Positions 8,301 through 17,788 of a stretch of 64,000 bases of DNA are shown piece by piece. The first letter of the stretch is position 1. Every line of letters begins with the position of its first letter. The notes beneath the pieces are model-generated. The model was not told the origin of the DNA and made no database searches. It saw nothing but the letters and a program-made list of their open reading frames with translations. The stretch is from Minicystis rosea (lineage in GTDB: Bacteria; Myxococcota_A; Polyangia; Polyangiales; Polyangiaceae), in the NCBI GenBank assembly GCA_001931535.1, contig CP016211.1:5501573-5565572 (forward strand). Reading direction: 5' to 3'. A program made the position numbers and the translations under genes.

Positions 8301-8603
8301 ACGCTCCGGCACGCCGCCGCTCGTCGCGCTCGCGCTCTCGCGTGGATCGAGGAAGCACGCCCGCTCACCGGCGCGCGGGAGACGATCAGCTACAGCGGCG
8401 TCGACGGCGATCTCCGCGCCCTCCTGCTCCGCCTCCCCAGCGCGCAGGCGGACGAGTGGCTCGCGAGGATGCAGGGCGATACCGACCGCGCTCGAAAGTC
8501 TGATCCTCGTTGGAGCCCGCGCGCATCGAGGCCGTTGCGAGCAACATGGCTCGCGCAGGGCGCCTACAAGGCGCCGCGCGGCGAGGAGAGCAGAGGGTCG
8601 TGA
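8301..8603 (+). pseudogene. Possible gene relic, no start codon
   Basis: The frame between the TGA at 8298 and the TGA at 8601 translates to a protein-like sequence (including WIEEARPLTGARETISYSG and LRALLLRLPSAQADEWLARM) with normal codon bias for this genome, but it has no start codon until an internal ATG and is preceded in frame only by the repeat region. It may be the 3' remnant of a decayed gene. No family recognised. Confidence 0.25.
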
Positions 8604-8614
8604 GGGAGGAGAAG

Positions 8615-8643
8615 AAGGCCGCCGTGAGGCACGTGGCGGCCTT
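8615..8643 (-). terminator. Stem-loop terminator of the SNF2 helicase gene
   Basis: Perfect 9-bp arms AAGGCCGCC/GGCGGCCTT (8615-8623 and 8635-8643) with an 11-nt loop, 11 nt after the helicase stop on the minus strand. Read on that strand it is followed by CTTCTCC, a weakly pyrimidine-rich tail. Confidence 0.6.
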
Positions 8644-8654
8644 GGGGAGGGGTT

Positions 8655-11588
8655 TCAGTCGAGAGCGAAGAGCTCTTCGATGTCGGCCTTGGTGAGCTTC
8701 TTGGCGCCGCCTTGGTCCTCGGAGAGGACGCTGGCGACGAGCTCGCGCTTCTTGCCCTTGAGCTGCTGGATCTTCTCTTCGATCGTTCCGGCGGCGACGA
8801 GGCGGTAGGCGGTCACGACCTTGGTTTGGCCGATGCGGTGGGCGCGATCCGTCGCCTGCTGCTCGACGGCCGGGTTCCACCACGGGTCGAAGTGGATCAC
8901 GGTGTCGGCGGCGGTGAGGTTCAAGCCGGTGCCGCCGGCCTTCAGGCTGATGAGGAAGACGGGCACCGTCGGATCGCTCTGGAAGCGATCGACGCGCTCG
9001 GCGCGATCCTTCGTGGAGCCGTCGAGGTACTCGTAGGGGACGCCGTCCTCCTTCATGGCCTTCTCGATGAGCTTGAGCATCATCACGAATTGGCTGAACA
9101 CGAGGACCTTGTGGCCACCTTCGACGGCCTCCTGCACGAGCTCGCGCAGGGCCACGAGCTTGCCGGAGTCTTCGTCCGTGAAGTCGCGCGGCAGGCCGAG
9201 GAGGCGCGGATCGCAGGCCGCCTGACGCAGGCGCGTGAGGCCGGCGAGGATCTGGAGCTGGCTCTTGGCCAGGCCGACACGCTCCACCTCGCCGAGCACC
9301 TGGGCGCGCACCTCGCGGGCCACCTGCTGGTAGATGGTGCGCTGATCGCCCGTGAGATCGCAGATCTGATCGGTCTCGATCTTCTCCGGGAGATCCTTGG
9401 CCACCTCCTGCTTCGTGCGGCGCAGGATGAAGGGGTGGATGGTCGAGCGGAGGCGCTGCGCGGTCTTGTAGTCGCCGCCTTCGATCGGGCGGCTGAAGCG
9501 CTGCTCGAACTTGTCGAGCGGGCCGAGCAGGCCCGGGGAGACGAAGTCGAAGATGGACCAGATCTCCGAGAGACGGTTCTCGATCGGCGTGCCCGTCAGC
9601 GCCAGGCGACGGCGCGCGCGCAGCTTCTTGGCGGCGGCCGCGGTGGCGCTCATCGGGTTCTTGATGTGCTGCGCCTCGTCGAGGATGGCGTAGGTGAGAT
9701 CGAGCTTGGAGAGGAAGTCCTCGTCGCGACGGAGCAGCGCGTAGCTCGTGATCACCACCTCGGCCTTCTGCACTTCGTCGGCGTTGGCGTGGCGATCGGC
9801 GCCGTGCCAGAGGGCGACGGAGAGCGTGGGCGCGAAGCGCGCGAGCTCGCGCTCCCAGTTGGTCACGACGCTGGTGGGCGCAACGATGAGGGCGCTCATC
9901 GGCTTCTCTTCCTGCTTCACCGCGAGGAGGAGGGCGATGGTCTGCACCGTCTTGCCGAGACCCATGTCGTCGGCCAGGACGCCGCCCGAGCCGATGTCGT
10001 GGATGAACTTGAGCCACGAGAGGCCGGCCTCCTGATAGGGGCGCAGCGTGGCCTTGAGGGCGCGCGGCTTCTTCGTGAGGGTGATCTCGTCGATGTCGCC
10101 GAGCTTGTGGAAGAGCTCGCGCGCGCTGGCGCTGACGTTCGATCCGGCGGCCTGCTGCAGGAGCTCCTGCACGCGGCCGGCCTGCGCCAGCGGGAGCTTG
10201 CCGGTCTTGCCCGCGGCGGTCATGAGCTCGATCTCGCGATCGAGCATCTGGCGGATCTGATCGGCGTCGAAGGGCGCGAACGATCCGTCCTCGAGGCGGA
10301 CGTACTTCTTGCCCTGCATGAGACAGCGGCGGAGCTCGTCGCGATCGACGCCGACGCCTTCGCTCTCGTAGGCGAGCTTGACGTTGAGCCAGTCCATCCC
10401 GCTCGTGACCTTGGCGAAGACACCGATGGGCTTCTGGCGCACCTGCGTGTCCACGAGGTCTTCGGGGACGAAGAGATCCCACGTGTCGGGGAGCTCGGCG
10501 AGGCCCTCGCTCCAGAAGCGGATGGCAGCGTCGCCGTTGGCCACGAAGGTCTGGCCCGTCTCGTCGGGCTTGAGGCCGAGCGCGCTCAGCTTCTCGGCTG
10601 CGTCCTGCTGCGCCGCGATGTCGACGCGGATGCAGCGCGCGCGCTTCATCCCCTCCTCCGGCGGCTGGATGATGACGGGCGGCGTGATGCCATCGGCGCG
10701 GACCTGGATCTCGAGCTCGCCGTACGCGGCGAAGAGCGAGACGCTGGCTTCGATGAGCGAGCCGCCGGCGCGCATGCGGAAGGTGGGGACGAGGTCGACG
10801 ACCTCGGCGATCTGCGCGAGATCCGGGAGCTCGGCGCCGACCTCGAGCGCGACCTTGGGCAGGCCCTGCATGATGAGCTGCGGGAGCGAGCGCATGGGCT
10901 CGCCGATGGTGGGCGAGCGCAGGAGCCTCCGCATGGCAGCAGGCGAGACGCGCTTGTCGACGCGGCGGGCGATGCCCTCCTGCGTGTCGATGTGCCAGCT
11001 CGGCCAACCTTCGAACCAGCCGCCCTGCATGAGCGAGAAGCGGCGGCGCTCGTTGCCGCGCTCGAAGCTCGCTTTGACGATGATGGTGTCACCGCCGACG
11101 AGCTCGAGATCGAAGCGCGGCTTGACCGCGTCGTCGCCGAAACGGAGCTGCATGAGCGCCGGCTCCAAGAGGACGCGCTGGCCTTCGAGCAGCGGGAGCA
11201 GCTCGGCCACGTCCTCGCCGCGCACGTCGACGGCCGGGTGCCGCGGATTGCCGCTCTCGAAGCGCGCGAGCAGGCGGAGCGCGTCGCGATCAGGCGTGGG
11301 GAAGAGCGATTGCCAAGCGAGCGCCACCGAGGGCAGCACCGGCACGCGCGCTTCGGCGTCGAGCACCGTGACCGTGAGCGCGCCCTGGCGGACGTGCAGG
11401 CGGAACTCCACACGACGCGCGCCCGCGACGCCCTCGGGCGGCAGCCAAGCGCCGATGCCCGTCTGGCGCGCGGTCGCGTCCGCCGCGACGGCGTTGAGCG
11501 TCACCGCCGATCCCGGCGGGCCCATGGCCGCCACACCTGCGGGCGCCGTCGCCGGCGCGCCGCCCATCCCCATTCCCCCCATGCCCAT
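8655..11588 (-). CDS. SNF2/RAD54-family DEAD/DEAH-like helicase
   Basis: 977 aa from the ATG at 11588, which has a strong GGAGGT site 8 nt upstream; the in-frame extension to 12053 overlaps the SWIM gene and is rejected. The N-terminal half is the SNF2-associated region typical of bacterial SNF2 proteins. The ATPase has DDMGLGKTVQT (about residues 538-548), the DEAQ box LDEAQHIKNP (about 635), LTGTPIENRL (about 667), and in the C-terminal RecA lobe VLVFSQF (about 830) and ATDRAHRIGQT (about 913). The family translocates on duplex DNA to remodel bound proteins. A SWIM zinc-finger gene lies 47 bp upstream in the same direction, the usual bacterial pairing. Confidence 0.95.
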   Translation of the reverse strand: MGMGGMGMGGAPATAPAGVAAMGPPGSAVTLNAVAADATARQTGIGAWLPPEGVAGARRVEFRLHVRQGALTVTVLDAEARVPVLPSVALAWQSLFPTPDRDALRLLARFESGNPRHPAVDVRGEDVAELLPLLEGQRVLLEPALMQLRFGDDAVKPRFDLELVGGDTIIVKASFERGNERRRFSLMQGGWFEGWPSWHIDTQEGIARRVDKRVSPAAMRRLLRSPTIGEPMRSLPQLIMQGLPKVALEVGAELPDLAQIAEVVDLVPTFRMRAGGSLIEASVSLFAAYGELEIQVRADGITPPVIIQPPEEGMKRARCIRVDIAAQQDAAEKLSALGLKPDETGQTFVANGDAAIRFWSEGLAELPDTWDLFVPEDLVDTQVRQKPIGVFAKVTSGMDWLNVKLAYESEGVGVDRDELRRCLMQGKKYVRLEDGSFAPFDADQIRQMLDREIELMTAAGKTGKLPLAQAGRVQELLQQAAGSNVSASARELFHKLGDIDEITLTKKPRALKATLRPYQEAGLSWLKFIHDIGSGGVLADDMGLGKTVQTIALLLAVKQEEKPMSALIVAPTSVVTNWERELARFAPTLSVALWHGADRHANADEVQKAEVVITSYALLRRDEDFLSKLDLTYAILDEAQHIKNPMSATAAAAKKLRARRRLALTGTPIENRLSEIWSIFDFVSPGLLGPLDKFEQRFSRPIEGGDYKTAQRLRSTIHPFILRRTKQEVAKDLPEKIETDQICDLTGDQRTIYQQVAREVRAQVLGEVERVGLAKSQLQILAGLTRLRQAACDPRLLGLPRDFTDEDSGKLVALRELVQEAVEGGHKVLVFSQFVMMLKLIEKAMKEDGVPYEYLDGSTKDRAERVDRFQSDPTVPVFLISLKAGGTGLNLTAADTVIHFDPWWNPAVEQQATDRAHRIGQTKVVTAYRLVAAGTIEEKIQQLKGKKRELVASVLSEDQGGAKKLTKADIEELFALD

Positions 11589-11635
11589 CGTGATGACCTC
11601 CGGTCGCCCGCGCCGATCACGTCGCCGCACGCGCT

Positions 11636-12016
11636 TCAGCGCGTCGCCGCCCCTGCGTGCGCCGTCTGCGGCACCATGGCAGGGATCGGCGGCTCGCGCC
11701 GTGGCTGCGCGGCGCGCGCTTGATCGCGGATGCTGATGAGCAGCGCCGCGACGTGCTTGCAGTGCTGCCCGCCCTTCGCGAACGCGGGGCAGTTGCAGTG
11801 CGACTTGATGCCGTCTGCGGCGAGCTCGACCTTCACCGGATACGGCTCCGAGTCGCTCGCCCGCACGGTGCCGCTGGCGGTCGTGTCCTCGACGTTGATG
11901 TCCTCGACGACGCGACGACGGAAGTACTCCAGGCCGCGGAGGAACGTTCGAGCGCCAAGCAATCGGCGTAGGCCACGATCGCTCAGGGTGGAGAGGGCGT
12001 CGGAGATTTGAGGCAC
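11636..12016 (-). CDS. SWIM zinc-finger protein
   Basis: 126 aa from a GTG start. The SWIM motif C-x-C-x(n)-C-x-H is explicit: CNCPAFAKGGQHCKHVAALL. N-terminal residues LRRLLGARTFLRGLEYFRRRVVED resemble the conserved start of bacterial SWIM partners of SNF2 ATPases. It probably binds DNA or protein and acts with the helicase encoded 47 bp downstream. Its 3' part overlaps nothing real. The start is uncertain within a few codons because no good ribosome site is visible. Confidence 0.88.
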   Translation of the reverse strand: MPQISDALSTLSDRGLRRLLGARTFLRGLEYFRRRVVEDINVEDTTASGTVRASDSEPYPVKVELAADGIKSHCNCPAFAKGGQHCKHVAALLISIRDQARAAQPRREPPIPAMVPQTAHAGAATR

Positions 12017-12024
12017 GGTTCTCT

Positions 12025-12235
12025 GGGGCTTTTCCCTCTCCCTCTTCCCTCACCGTCTCCCCTCTCGCGCGCCCTCTCCCTCTTCTCTCCCCTTCCCTCT
12101 TCTGCCGTCCCCTTTCTCCGATGTGATGCGGAGCGAGGACAGAGGCATTGAGCGAAGAACGGAGCAGAGAGGCAGAGAAAGCAGGCAGAGGACAGAGGAA
12201 GAGGACAAAGGGAGAAGGTATGGGGAGAGGGTTGC
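12025..12235. other. Polypyrimidine tract followed by polypurine tract
   Basis: About 95 bases (12025-12120) are almost pure C/T on the plus strand, then about 110 bases (12125-12235) are almost pure A/G. The two halves are roughly complementary in composition and could pair as a long imperfect hairpin, or form triplex/H-DNA. The region separates the SWIM/SNF2 genes from the pyrophosphatase; no gene is seen. Confidence 0.55.
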
Positions 12236-12265
12236 TCCGCGATTCTGTCTATGCGCTCGGCGCGC

Positions 12266-14563
12266 TCAGACGAAGAACGGCAAGAAGACGATCGTGACCA
12301 CGGGCAGCATTTTCACGAGGACGTGCATCGCAGGCCCGGCGAGATCCTTCAGCGGATCACCCACCGTGTCCCCGACGAGGGCGGCGCCGTACGTCGGGTT
12401 GTCCACCCGCGCGCCGGACTCGTCCACCAAGTGGCGCCCGCCGTGCGCGCCGGTCGCGATGTACTTCTTCGCATTGTCCCAGGCGCCTCCCGCGTTGCCG
12501 AGGAGGAGGGAGCCCAGAACGCCGGCCATCGTCCCGGCCATGACGAGGGCCGCGACGGCGTCGGCTGCAACGAGAGGATTATCCTCGGCCCGGGCGAAGC
12601 GCAAGGCCACACCGACTGCGATGGGCACGGCAGCGGCCGCCACCGCCGGAGGGATCATGTGCCGCAGAGCCGCCCGAGAGACCATCTCGAGGCAGGCCTC
12701 GTGGTCCGGTACGTAGCCGGAAGGCCGATCTTTGAGCTGACGGCGTGCCTCGTCCATCACCCGTCGAGCCGCGCGCGCCACGCTCACGAGGCAACGCCCC
12801 GCGACCCACAGCACGAGCAGGACACCGATGATGGCGGCCGCAAAAACTTCCGGCCGATCGAGCCGGAGCACCGGGGCCGATGCCGCAATCGATGCATGCG
12901 GTGACGCCTTCACCAAGCCGAGCCCGGCCGCGCGATGACCAATTTCATCGAGGAACCCAACCACGAGCAGCAGTGAAGCCAGAGCCGCGGCGCCGGCCGC
13001 CCAGATCTTCGTCAGCGATTTGACCGTGTTTCCCACGGCATCGAGGACCACGGTGCGCCCGCGCACGTCCGGCCGCTCGCGGCCAACCGTCATCTCGACG
13101 ATGCCAGCAGCGTTATCGACGATGGGCCCGAATCCATCCATGGCCAAGAGATAAGCGGCTGGGCCGAGCATCCCCATCGTGGCGGCAGCGAGGCCGAAGA
13201 GGCCGCCGTGCGCGAGGCCGGTGCCTGCGCCGATGTGAAACGCCGCCGCCGCCGCGGCCACCACGGCGAGGAGCGGGACGATGGCGCCTTCGATGCCCGT
13301 CGCGATCCCGAGCAGCACGGAGATCGTCGGCCCCCCGCGCGAAGCTTCGGCGAGCTCGCGCACCGGGCGATAACGATGCTCGGTGTAGTACTGGGCCATC
13401 GCCAAGAAGCCCACGCCCACGATCACGCCGATCGCGCCGCACGCGAGGAACTGCACCCACTCCGCGCCGAGCAGCCATTTGGCCGCGCCGGCGAACCCGA
13501 CCGCGTGGAGCACGGCGGTGACGTAGAGCCCGCGCGACAGGGCGCTCCGCGGATCCTCGCGATCGTCGGTGCGCACCACCATCACGCCGAACATCGCGGC
13601 CAGCACGCCGAACGCGCGCGTGACCAGCGGAAACAGCATGAGCGAGAGCACGCTCTCTTGGCGGGGATCGTCGCGGAAGACGATGGCGCCGAGGATCATC
13701 GCGCCCAGGCTCTCGGCCACCGTCGATTCGAACACACCGGCCGCGCGCCCGGCGCCGTCGCCGACCACGTCGCCGGCGAGATCGGCAATCACGGCCGGGT
13801 TCTCGCGCTCGTCCTCGCCGAGGCCGAGCTCCTTGGCGACGAGATCGGCGCCGAGATCGGCGGCCTTGGCGAACGCGCCGCCCCCGATCTGCGCGAGCAG
13901 CGACGCGAACGACGCGCCGAGCGCGTAGCCCGCGATCATGAACGGGACCTTGGGCGCGAGGCGGAGCGCGGCCGCCGGATCGCGCCCGAAGCCGCCCTTG
14001 TACGCGAGCACCATGGTGAAGAGCCCGCCCAGCCCGAGCAGGCTCGCCGAGGTCACGAACAGCCCCGAGACCGCGCCGCCGCGGAGCGCGATCTGCACCG
14101 CGCGATCGGTGGATCGACGCACGCCGAACGCCGCGCGCAGGCTGGTCCGCAGGCTGATCCACGTGGCCACGCGCCCGGCGAGCACCGATCCCGAGACGCC
14201 GATGGCGAACGAGATCGTGAGCCACACGCCGAGCTCGAGGGCGGGCACGGGATCGCTGTCCCCCGCGCGCCGAAGGAGCCCGTACGCGAGGAAGATGGCG
14301 CCGCCGAGCACCGCGCTCACCGCGCCGATGATGCTGCTCTGCTTGGCGAAGAAGACCTCCGCGGCCATGCGCACGAGGCCCGCGATGCGCACCATCTCGG
14401 CGTCATCACGCGGCAGCGCGGGCGCTTGCCGCGAAAGGCCGAGCGGGCTCGCGGGCGCGGGAGGCTCGTCGGCAGGAGGGCACGCGAGCACCCAGCGAGC
14501 GAGATAGCCGGCGAAGGCGAGGCCGAGAACGCCGACGGCGAGGATCAGAGCGAGCTCGGTCAT
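12266..14563 (-). CDS. hppA: Membrane-bound proton-pumping pyrophosphatase, K+-independent type
   Basis: 765 aa from the ATG at 14563, with about 16 hydrophobic segments. H+-PPases couple PPi hydrolysis to proton export. The catalytic loop reads GGGAFAKAADLGADLVAKE followed by ENPAVIADLAGDVVGD: all the metal-binding Asp positions of the family are kept, but the usual DNVGDNVGD is altered to DLAGDVVGD and LVGKVE to LVAKE. Later motifs are GPIVDNAAGIVEM, NAGGAWDNAKKYI and VGDTVGDPLKDLAGP. Lys in GNTVKSLTK occupies the position that marks K+-independent pumps. The altered loop makes this a divergent member, probably still active. The C-terminal hydrophobic end (VVTIVFLPFFV) is intact. Confidence 0.93.
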   Translation of the reverse strand: MTELALILAVGVLGLAFAGYLARWVLACPPADEPPAPASPLGLSRQAPALPRDDAEMVRIAGLVRMAAEVFFAKQSSIIGAVSAVLGGAIFLAYGLLRRAGDSDPVPALELGVWLTISFAIGVSGSVLAGRVATWISLRTSLRAAFGVRRSTDRAVQIALRGGAVSGLFVTSASLLGLGGLFTMVLAYKGGFGRDPAAALRLAPKVPFMIAGYALGASFASLLAQIGGGAFAKAADLGADLVAKELGLGEDERENPAVIADLAGDVVGDGAGRAAGVFESTVAESLGAMILGAIVFRDDPRQESVLSLMLFPLVTRAFGVLAAMFGVMVVRTDDREDPRSALSRGLYVTAVLHAVGFAGAAKWLLGAEWVQFLACGAIGVIVGVGFLAMAQYYTEHRYRPVRELAEASRGGPTISVLLGIATGIEGAIVPLLAVVAAAAAAFHIGAGTGLAHGGLFGLAAATMGMLGPAAYLLAMDGFGPIVDNAAGIVEMTVGRERPDVRGRTVVLDAVGNTVKSLTKIWAAGAAALASLLLVVGFLDEIGHRAAGLGLVKASPHASIAASAPVLRLDRPEVFAAAIIGVLLVLWVAGRCLVSVARAARRVMDEARRQLKDRPSGYVPDHEACLEMVSRAALRHMIPPAVAAAAVPIAVGVALRFARAEDNPLVAADAVAALVMAGTMAGVLGSLLLGNAGGAWDNAKKYIATGAHGGRHLVDESGARVDNPTYGAALVGDTVGDPLKDLAGPAMHVLVKMLPVVTIVFLPFFV

Positions 14564-14737
14564 GGGCGCAGCGACGGCACGAGACGCGGAAGCGGCATGA
14601 GATGCAGCATCGAGTGTGCGCGGGGATCCGGCGGACACGGGAAGTCGCGCAGCACGAAGCCCCAGCCGCGCGGGTGTACCGCGGGAAGCGTGGTTTGGAA
14701 AGCGCGGGGATCGGGACCGCGTCGTCCGGCATGGGGT

Positions 14738-14877
14738 GTGGGGCCGCTCGCGGCCCCACCGTGATGGCCAGTCGGGCCGATGGCAGCCCCGCCAAACTGG
14801 CCTGTAGGGCCGCCCTCGGTGTCACCGTGATAGCAAGTCGGGCCGATGGCGGCCCGCGGTGATGGCGTGTCGGGCCT
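14738..14877. repeat. 66-bp-period direct repeat preceded by a strong hairpin
   Basis: A 9-bp perfect stem with a CTCG loop (14738-14759) leads into two 33-bp near-identical copies starting at 14758 and 14824 (shared words CCGTGAT and GTCGGGCCGATGGC), plus a partial third copy at 14857-14877. The 331-bp space between the pyrophosphatase start and the next gene holds nothing else recognisable; the hairpin may terminate the minus-strand gene that ends at 14895. Confidence 0.6.
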
Positions 14878-14894
14878 CTCGCGCCCCACCGAAG

Positions 14895-15461
14895 CTAGAA
14901 GACGCGCGGCTTCCTGCGGTCGAGCCACTCGAGGGCCCGAGCATGGCAGACGGGATCACCCTGGCGCTTGCAGATGGCCGCGAGGAGGCGAACTTCCTCC
15001 ATCGATGCGCGGCCGCGCCACATCTTCGCCTCGAGCTCCCGACGCAGCGACACATCGACGGCGGCCGGCTCGGGCTGCGGCTCCTCGACGGCGGGCATCG
15101 GCGCGCGCAGCGCGAGCGGCGCCGGGTCGGCGAAGAACGGCTCCTGCGTGGACGCGGGCACGACCTCGACGACCACCGGCCGCGGGCCTCGCACGGCCAA
15201 CACGCCGACGGCGAGCGCCGCCCCCGCGACCGCGAACGTGAGAACCAAGAGCCGCGACGCCCACGCCGTGTGCACCGGCCGCACGCGATGCCGCAGGATG
15301 CCCGCGAGCACCAGTTGATGCCGCAGGCGAGCGATCTCGGCATCACGTTCGGCGACGGCGACGTCCTGCTCGAAGAGGGCAGCCTCGCGCTCCGCGAGCT
15401 GCGCTTCGAGATCGGCGATGCGCTGTCGGGCGGCATCGCGGTCGGAGCGATACTGCGACAT
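14895..15461 (-). CDS. Coiled-coil single-pass membrane protein of unknown function
   Basis: 188 aa from the ATG at 15461 (MSQYRSDRD); upstream in-frame sequence to 15572 is not protein-like. Residues about 1-50 form a charged heptad-like coiled coil (RQRIADLEAQLAEREAALFE), followed by one TM helix (LLVLTFAVAGAALAVGVLAV), a Pro-rich linker, and a C-terminal domain with two Cys (AAICKRQGDPVCHARALEWL) at its end. No family recognised. It is likely an inner-membrane protein with the coiled coil in the cytoplasm and a small periplasmic, possibly disulfide-bonded domain. Confidence 0.75.
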   Translation of the reverse strand: MSQYRSDRDAARQRIADLEAQLAEREAALFEQDVAVAERDAEIARLRHQLVLAGILRHRVRPVHTAWASRLLVLTFAVAGAALAVGVLAVRGPRPVVVEVVPASTQEPFFADPAPLALRAPMPAVEEPQPEPAAVDVSLRRELEAKMWRGRASMEEVRLLAAICKRQGDPVCHARALEWLDRRKPRVF

Positions 15462-15798
15462 GAGAGAGATGGTAGCGGTCCTGGCAAAGAAGGAAAGGCG
15501 AGGATCGCTTTCCCGGAGGCCCGAGCACGCCCGAAAGGCGCACAAGACGTCGTCCAGCGGGTTCCAGCGCACTTCGAGGCGGACGGGATGATCCCGGATG
15601 GCCCCGGCGCATAGGGATGATTCCGGATGCCAAAGCGTGATCGAGATCAGCGCCCGCTCATCCGGCGACCGCTCGCGGCCCCATCATCATGATCCAGGAC
15701 GCTGGCGGGCGGATGTGATGATGCCAGGCGGCTCCCGACGCGATCGAAGCCTCTCCGCAGCCTCTCGCTGCGACCTGCGTAGCGGGAAGCTCGGCCCT
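15462..15798. other. Intergenic region, 337 bp, no gene seen
   Basis: Contains a short direct repeat (GGGATGAT-CCGGATG at about 15588 and 15614, period about 26) and scattered ATGATG words. No hairpin with a U tract, tRNA or credible small ORF was found. Confidence 0.4.
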
Positions 15799-16410
<612 letters not shown>

Positions 16411-16412
16411 GG

Positions 16413-17126
16413 CTACTCTCCCGGCCCAGGACGGAAGGGCCAACGCCGCGTGACGCCCGCGAACGCGTAGCGCCCCGGGCCGACCTCGCGCACCACGTGC
16501 TCGCTCGTCAGCCGCTCGCCGATCATCTGCTCGTCGATGCCCACGCCCAGGATGGCCTCGTACGCGCGGGCCGCGTCGGCGATGGTGAAGGCCTCCGGCA
16601 AGAGCGCGAAGGCGAGCTCGTCGACACGCTGCACGAGCCGCGCGACGGCCGCGGTCACGATGTCGAAGTGATCGAACGCGAGCTCCGTCACCGGCGCGTC
16701 GCCGCGCGACAGCGTGAAGCCCTCACCGAGCGGCCCGATGCGCAGATCGAGCCACGCCGTGGCCGCCGCATCATCCCCGGCGCGCGCATCCGCGAGCCGA
16801 TCGGCCGGGACCGGCGCCAGGTGCGCGACCGTCACCACCCATCCACGCGGATCGCGCCCAGGCTTCGAGAAGCACCCGAGCTCCTCCACGCGCACCCGAT
16901 CGAGCGACGTCTCTTCGCAGAGCTCGCGCGCCGCCGCTTCGGCCACGGTCTCCGTCGGCTCGACGAAGCCACCCGGCAGAGCCCAGCGCCCCGCGAATGG
17001 ATCACGCGCGCGCTGAATGAAGAGCACCTTGAGCCAGGCGCGTCGATCGGCCGGCGCTTCGAGCGCCACCACGACCACGTCCGCGGTCAGGCTCGGCCGC
17101 GGATACTCGGTCTTCCCTTCGCTCAT
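16413..17126 (-). CDS. Nudix hydrolase with C-terminal winged-helix domain (NrtR-like)
   Basis: 237 aa. The N-terminal Nudix domain has the box GGFVEPTETVAEAAARELCE followed by ET (residues about 52-72), matching G-x5-E-x7-RE-U-x-EE with both metal-binding Glu retained. The C-terminal ~80 residues (IADAARAYEAILG to PGRYAFAG) match the winged-helix arrangement of NrtR, the ADP-ribose-sensing repressor of NAD salvage. Its start overlaps the nicotinamidase stop by 4 bp and it lies downstream of pncB, so it is probably the local regulator. An intact Nudix box leaves open that it also hydrolyses ADP-ribose or NADH-related substrates. Confidence 0.88.
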   Translation of the reverse strand: MSEGKTEYPRPSLTADVVVVALEAPADRRAWLKVLFIQRARDPFAGRWALPGGFVEPTETVAEAAARELCEETSLDRVRVEELGCFSKPGRDPRGWVVTVAHLAPVPADRLADARAGDDAAATAWLDLRIGPLGEGFTLSRGDAPVTELAFDHFDIVTAAVARLVQRVDELAFALLPEAFTIADAARAYEAILGVGIDEQMIGERLTSEHVVREVGPGRYAFAGVTRRWPFRPGPGE

Positions 17127-17788
17127 CGCGCGTCCTCACCGAGCACGCTCGCCGCCGTCGCGAGCTTCACACCCTTCGCCGCCATCGCATCGAGCGCATC
17201 ACGCGTGCCCTCGGGCGTGATGCCGGCGATCGCATCCGTGAGCAGCGTCGTCCGATGGCCACGCTCGCGGAGGCCGAGCGCAGCGGCCTTCACGCAATAG
17301 TCGGTGGCCACGCCGTACACGATCATCTCGGGCTGCCCGCCGGCCTTCCGCACCAGCGCCGCGAGGAAACGCGCTGCCAGCGGATTCGCGAAGAGGCTGT
17401 ACACCTCCTTCTCGAAATACGCTCCCTGCGTCGCCCCCGAAACGATCTCGTCCACGATCGTTTCGATCGGCGCGTCTGCCACGTTGGGCACGAACCGGAA
17501 ACGCGGCGGCAACGTCCCCTCGACCTTGAGCCAGCCGTGGGTGCCCTTCACGCAGTGATCGGGAAAGTTGGGCTTCTCCCCGTTCGGCCCGCGATGCTCG
17601 TTGCTGGCGAACTCCCACGCATCCCAAGCATGCGAGTCCACCGATCCCAGGATGGGGATGTTGCGCGCCACTGCGAAGCGGGTGAGCGCTCGATAGAGAT
17701 CGTTCGGCGATCCCTTCACGTAGAGCGCGCCCTCCGGCTCGCAGAAGTCGTTCTGCACATCCACATCGATGAACACGCGCTCGGTCAT
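17123..17788 (-). CDS. pncA: Nicotinamidase (isochorismatase superfamily)
   Basis: 221 aa. It deamidates nicotinamide to nicotinate, the substrate of the upstream-encoded phosphoribosyltransferase. Catalytic Asp lies in FIDVDVQNDFCEP (D10), metal ligands in DSHAWDAWEF (about 51-60), and the nucleophilic Cys in GVATDYCVKAAALGL (C165). ATG at 17788 is chosen because AAGGAGG lies 5 nt upstream; a start at 17806 would cover that site. It overlaps the Nudix gene by 4 bp and follows pncB by 109 bp. Confidence 0.94.
   Translation of the reverse strand: MTERVFIDVDVQNDFCEPEGALYVKGSPNDLYRALTRFAVARNIPILGSVDSHAWDAWEFASNEHRGPNGEKPNFPDHCVKGTHGWLKVEGTLPPRFRFVPNVADAPIETIVDEIVSGATQGAYFEKEVYSLFANPLAARFLAALVRKAGGQPEMIVYGVATDYCVKAAALGLRERGHRTTLLTDAIAGITPEGTRDALDAMAAKGVKLATAASVLGEDAR

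Noticed and set aside
8712..11723. Long plus-strand open frame opposite the SNF2 helicase
   Set aside because: It is antisense to a gene with complete helicase motifs; its translation is low-complexity and typical of shadow frames in GC-rich DNA.
12123..12716. Frames within the polypurine tract on the plus strand
   Set aside because: Arg/Glu-rich translations reflect base composition; they overlap the hppA gene.
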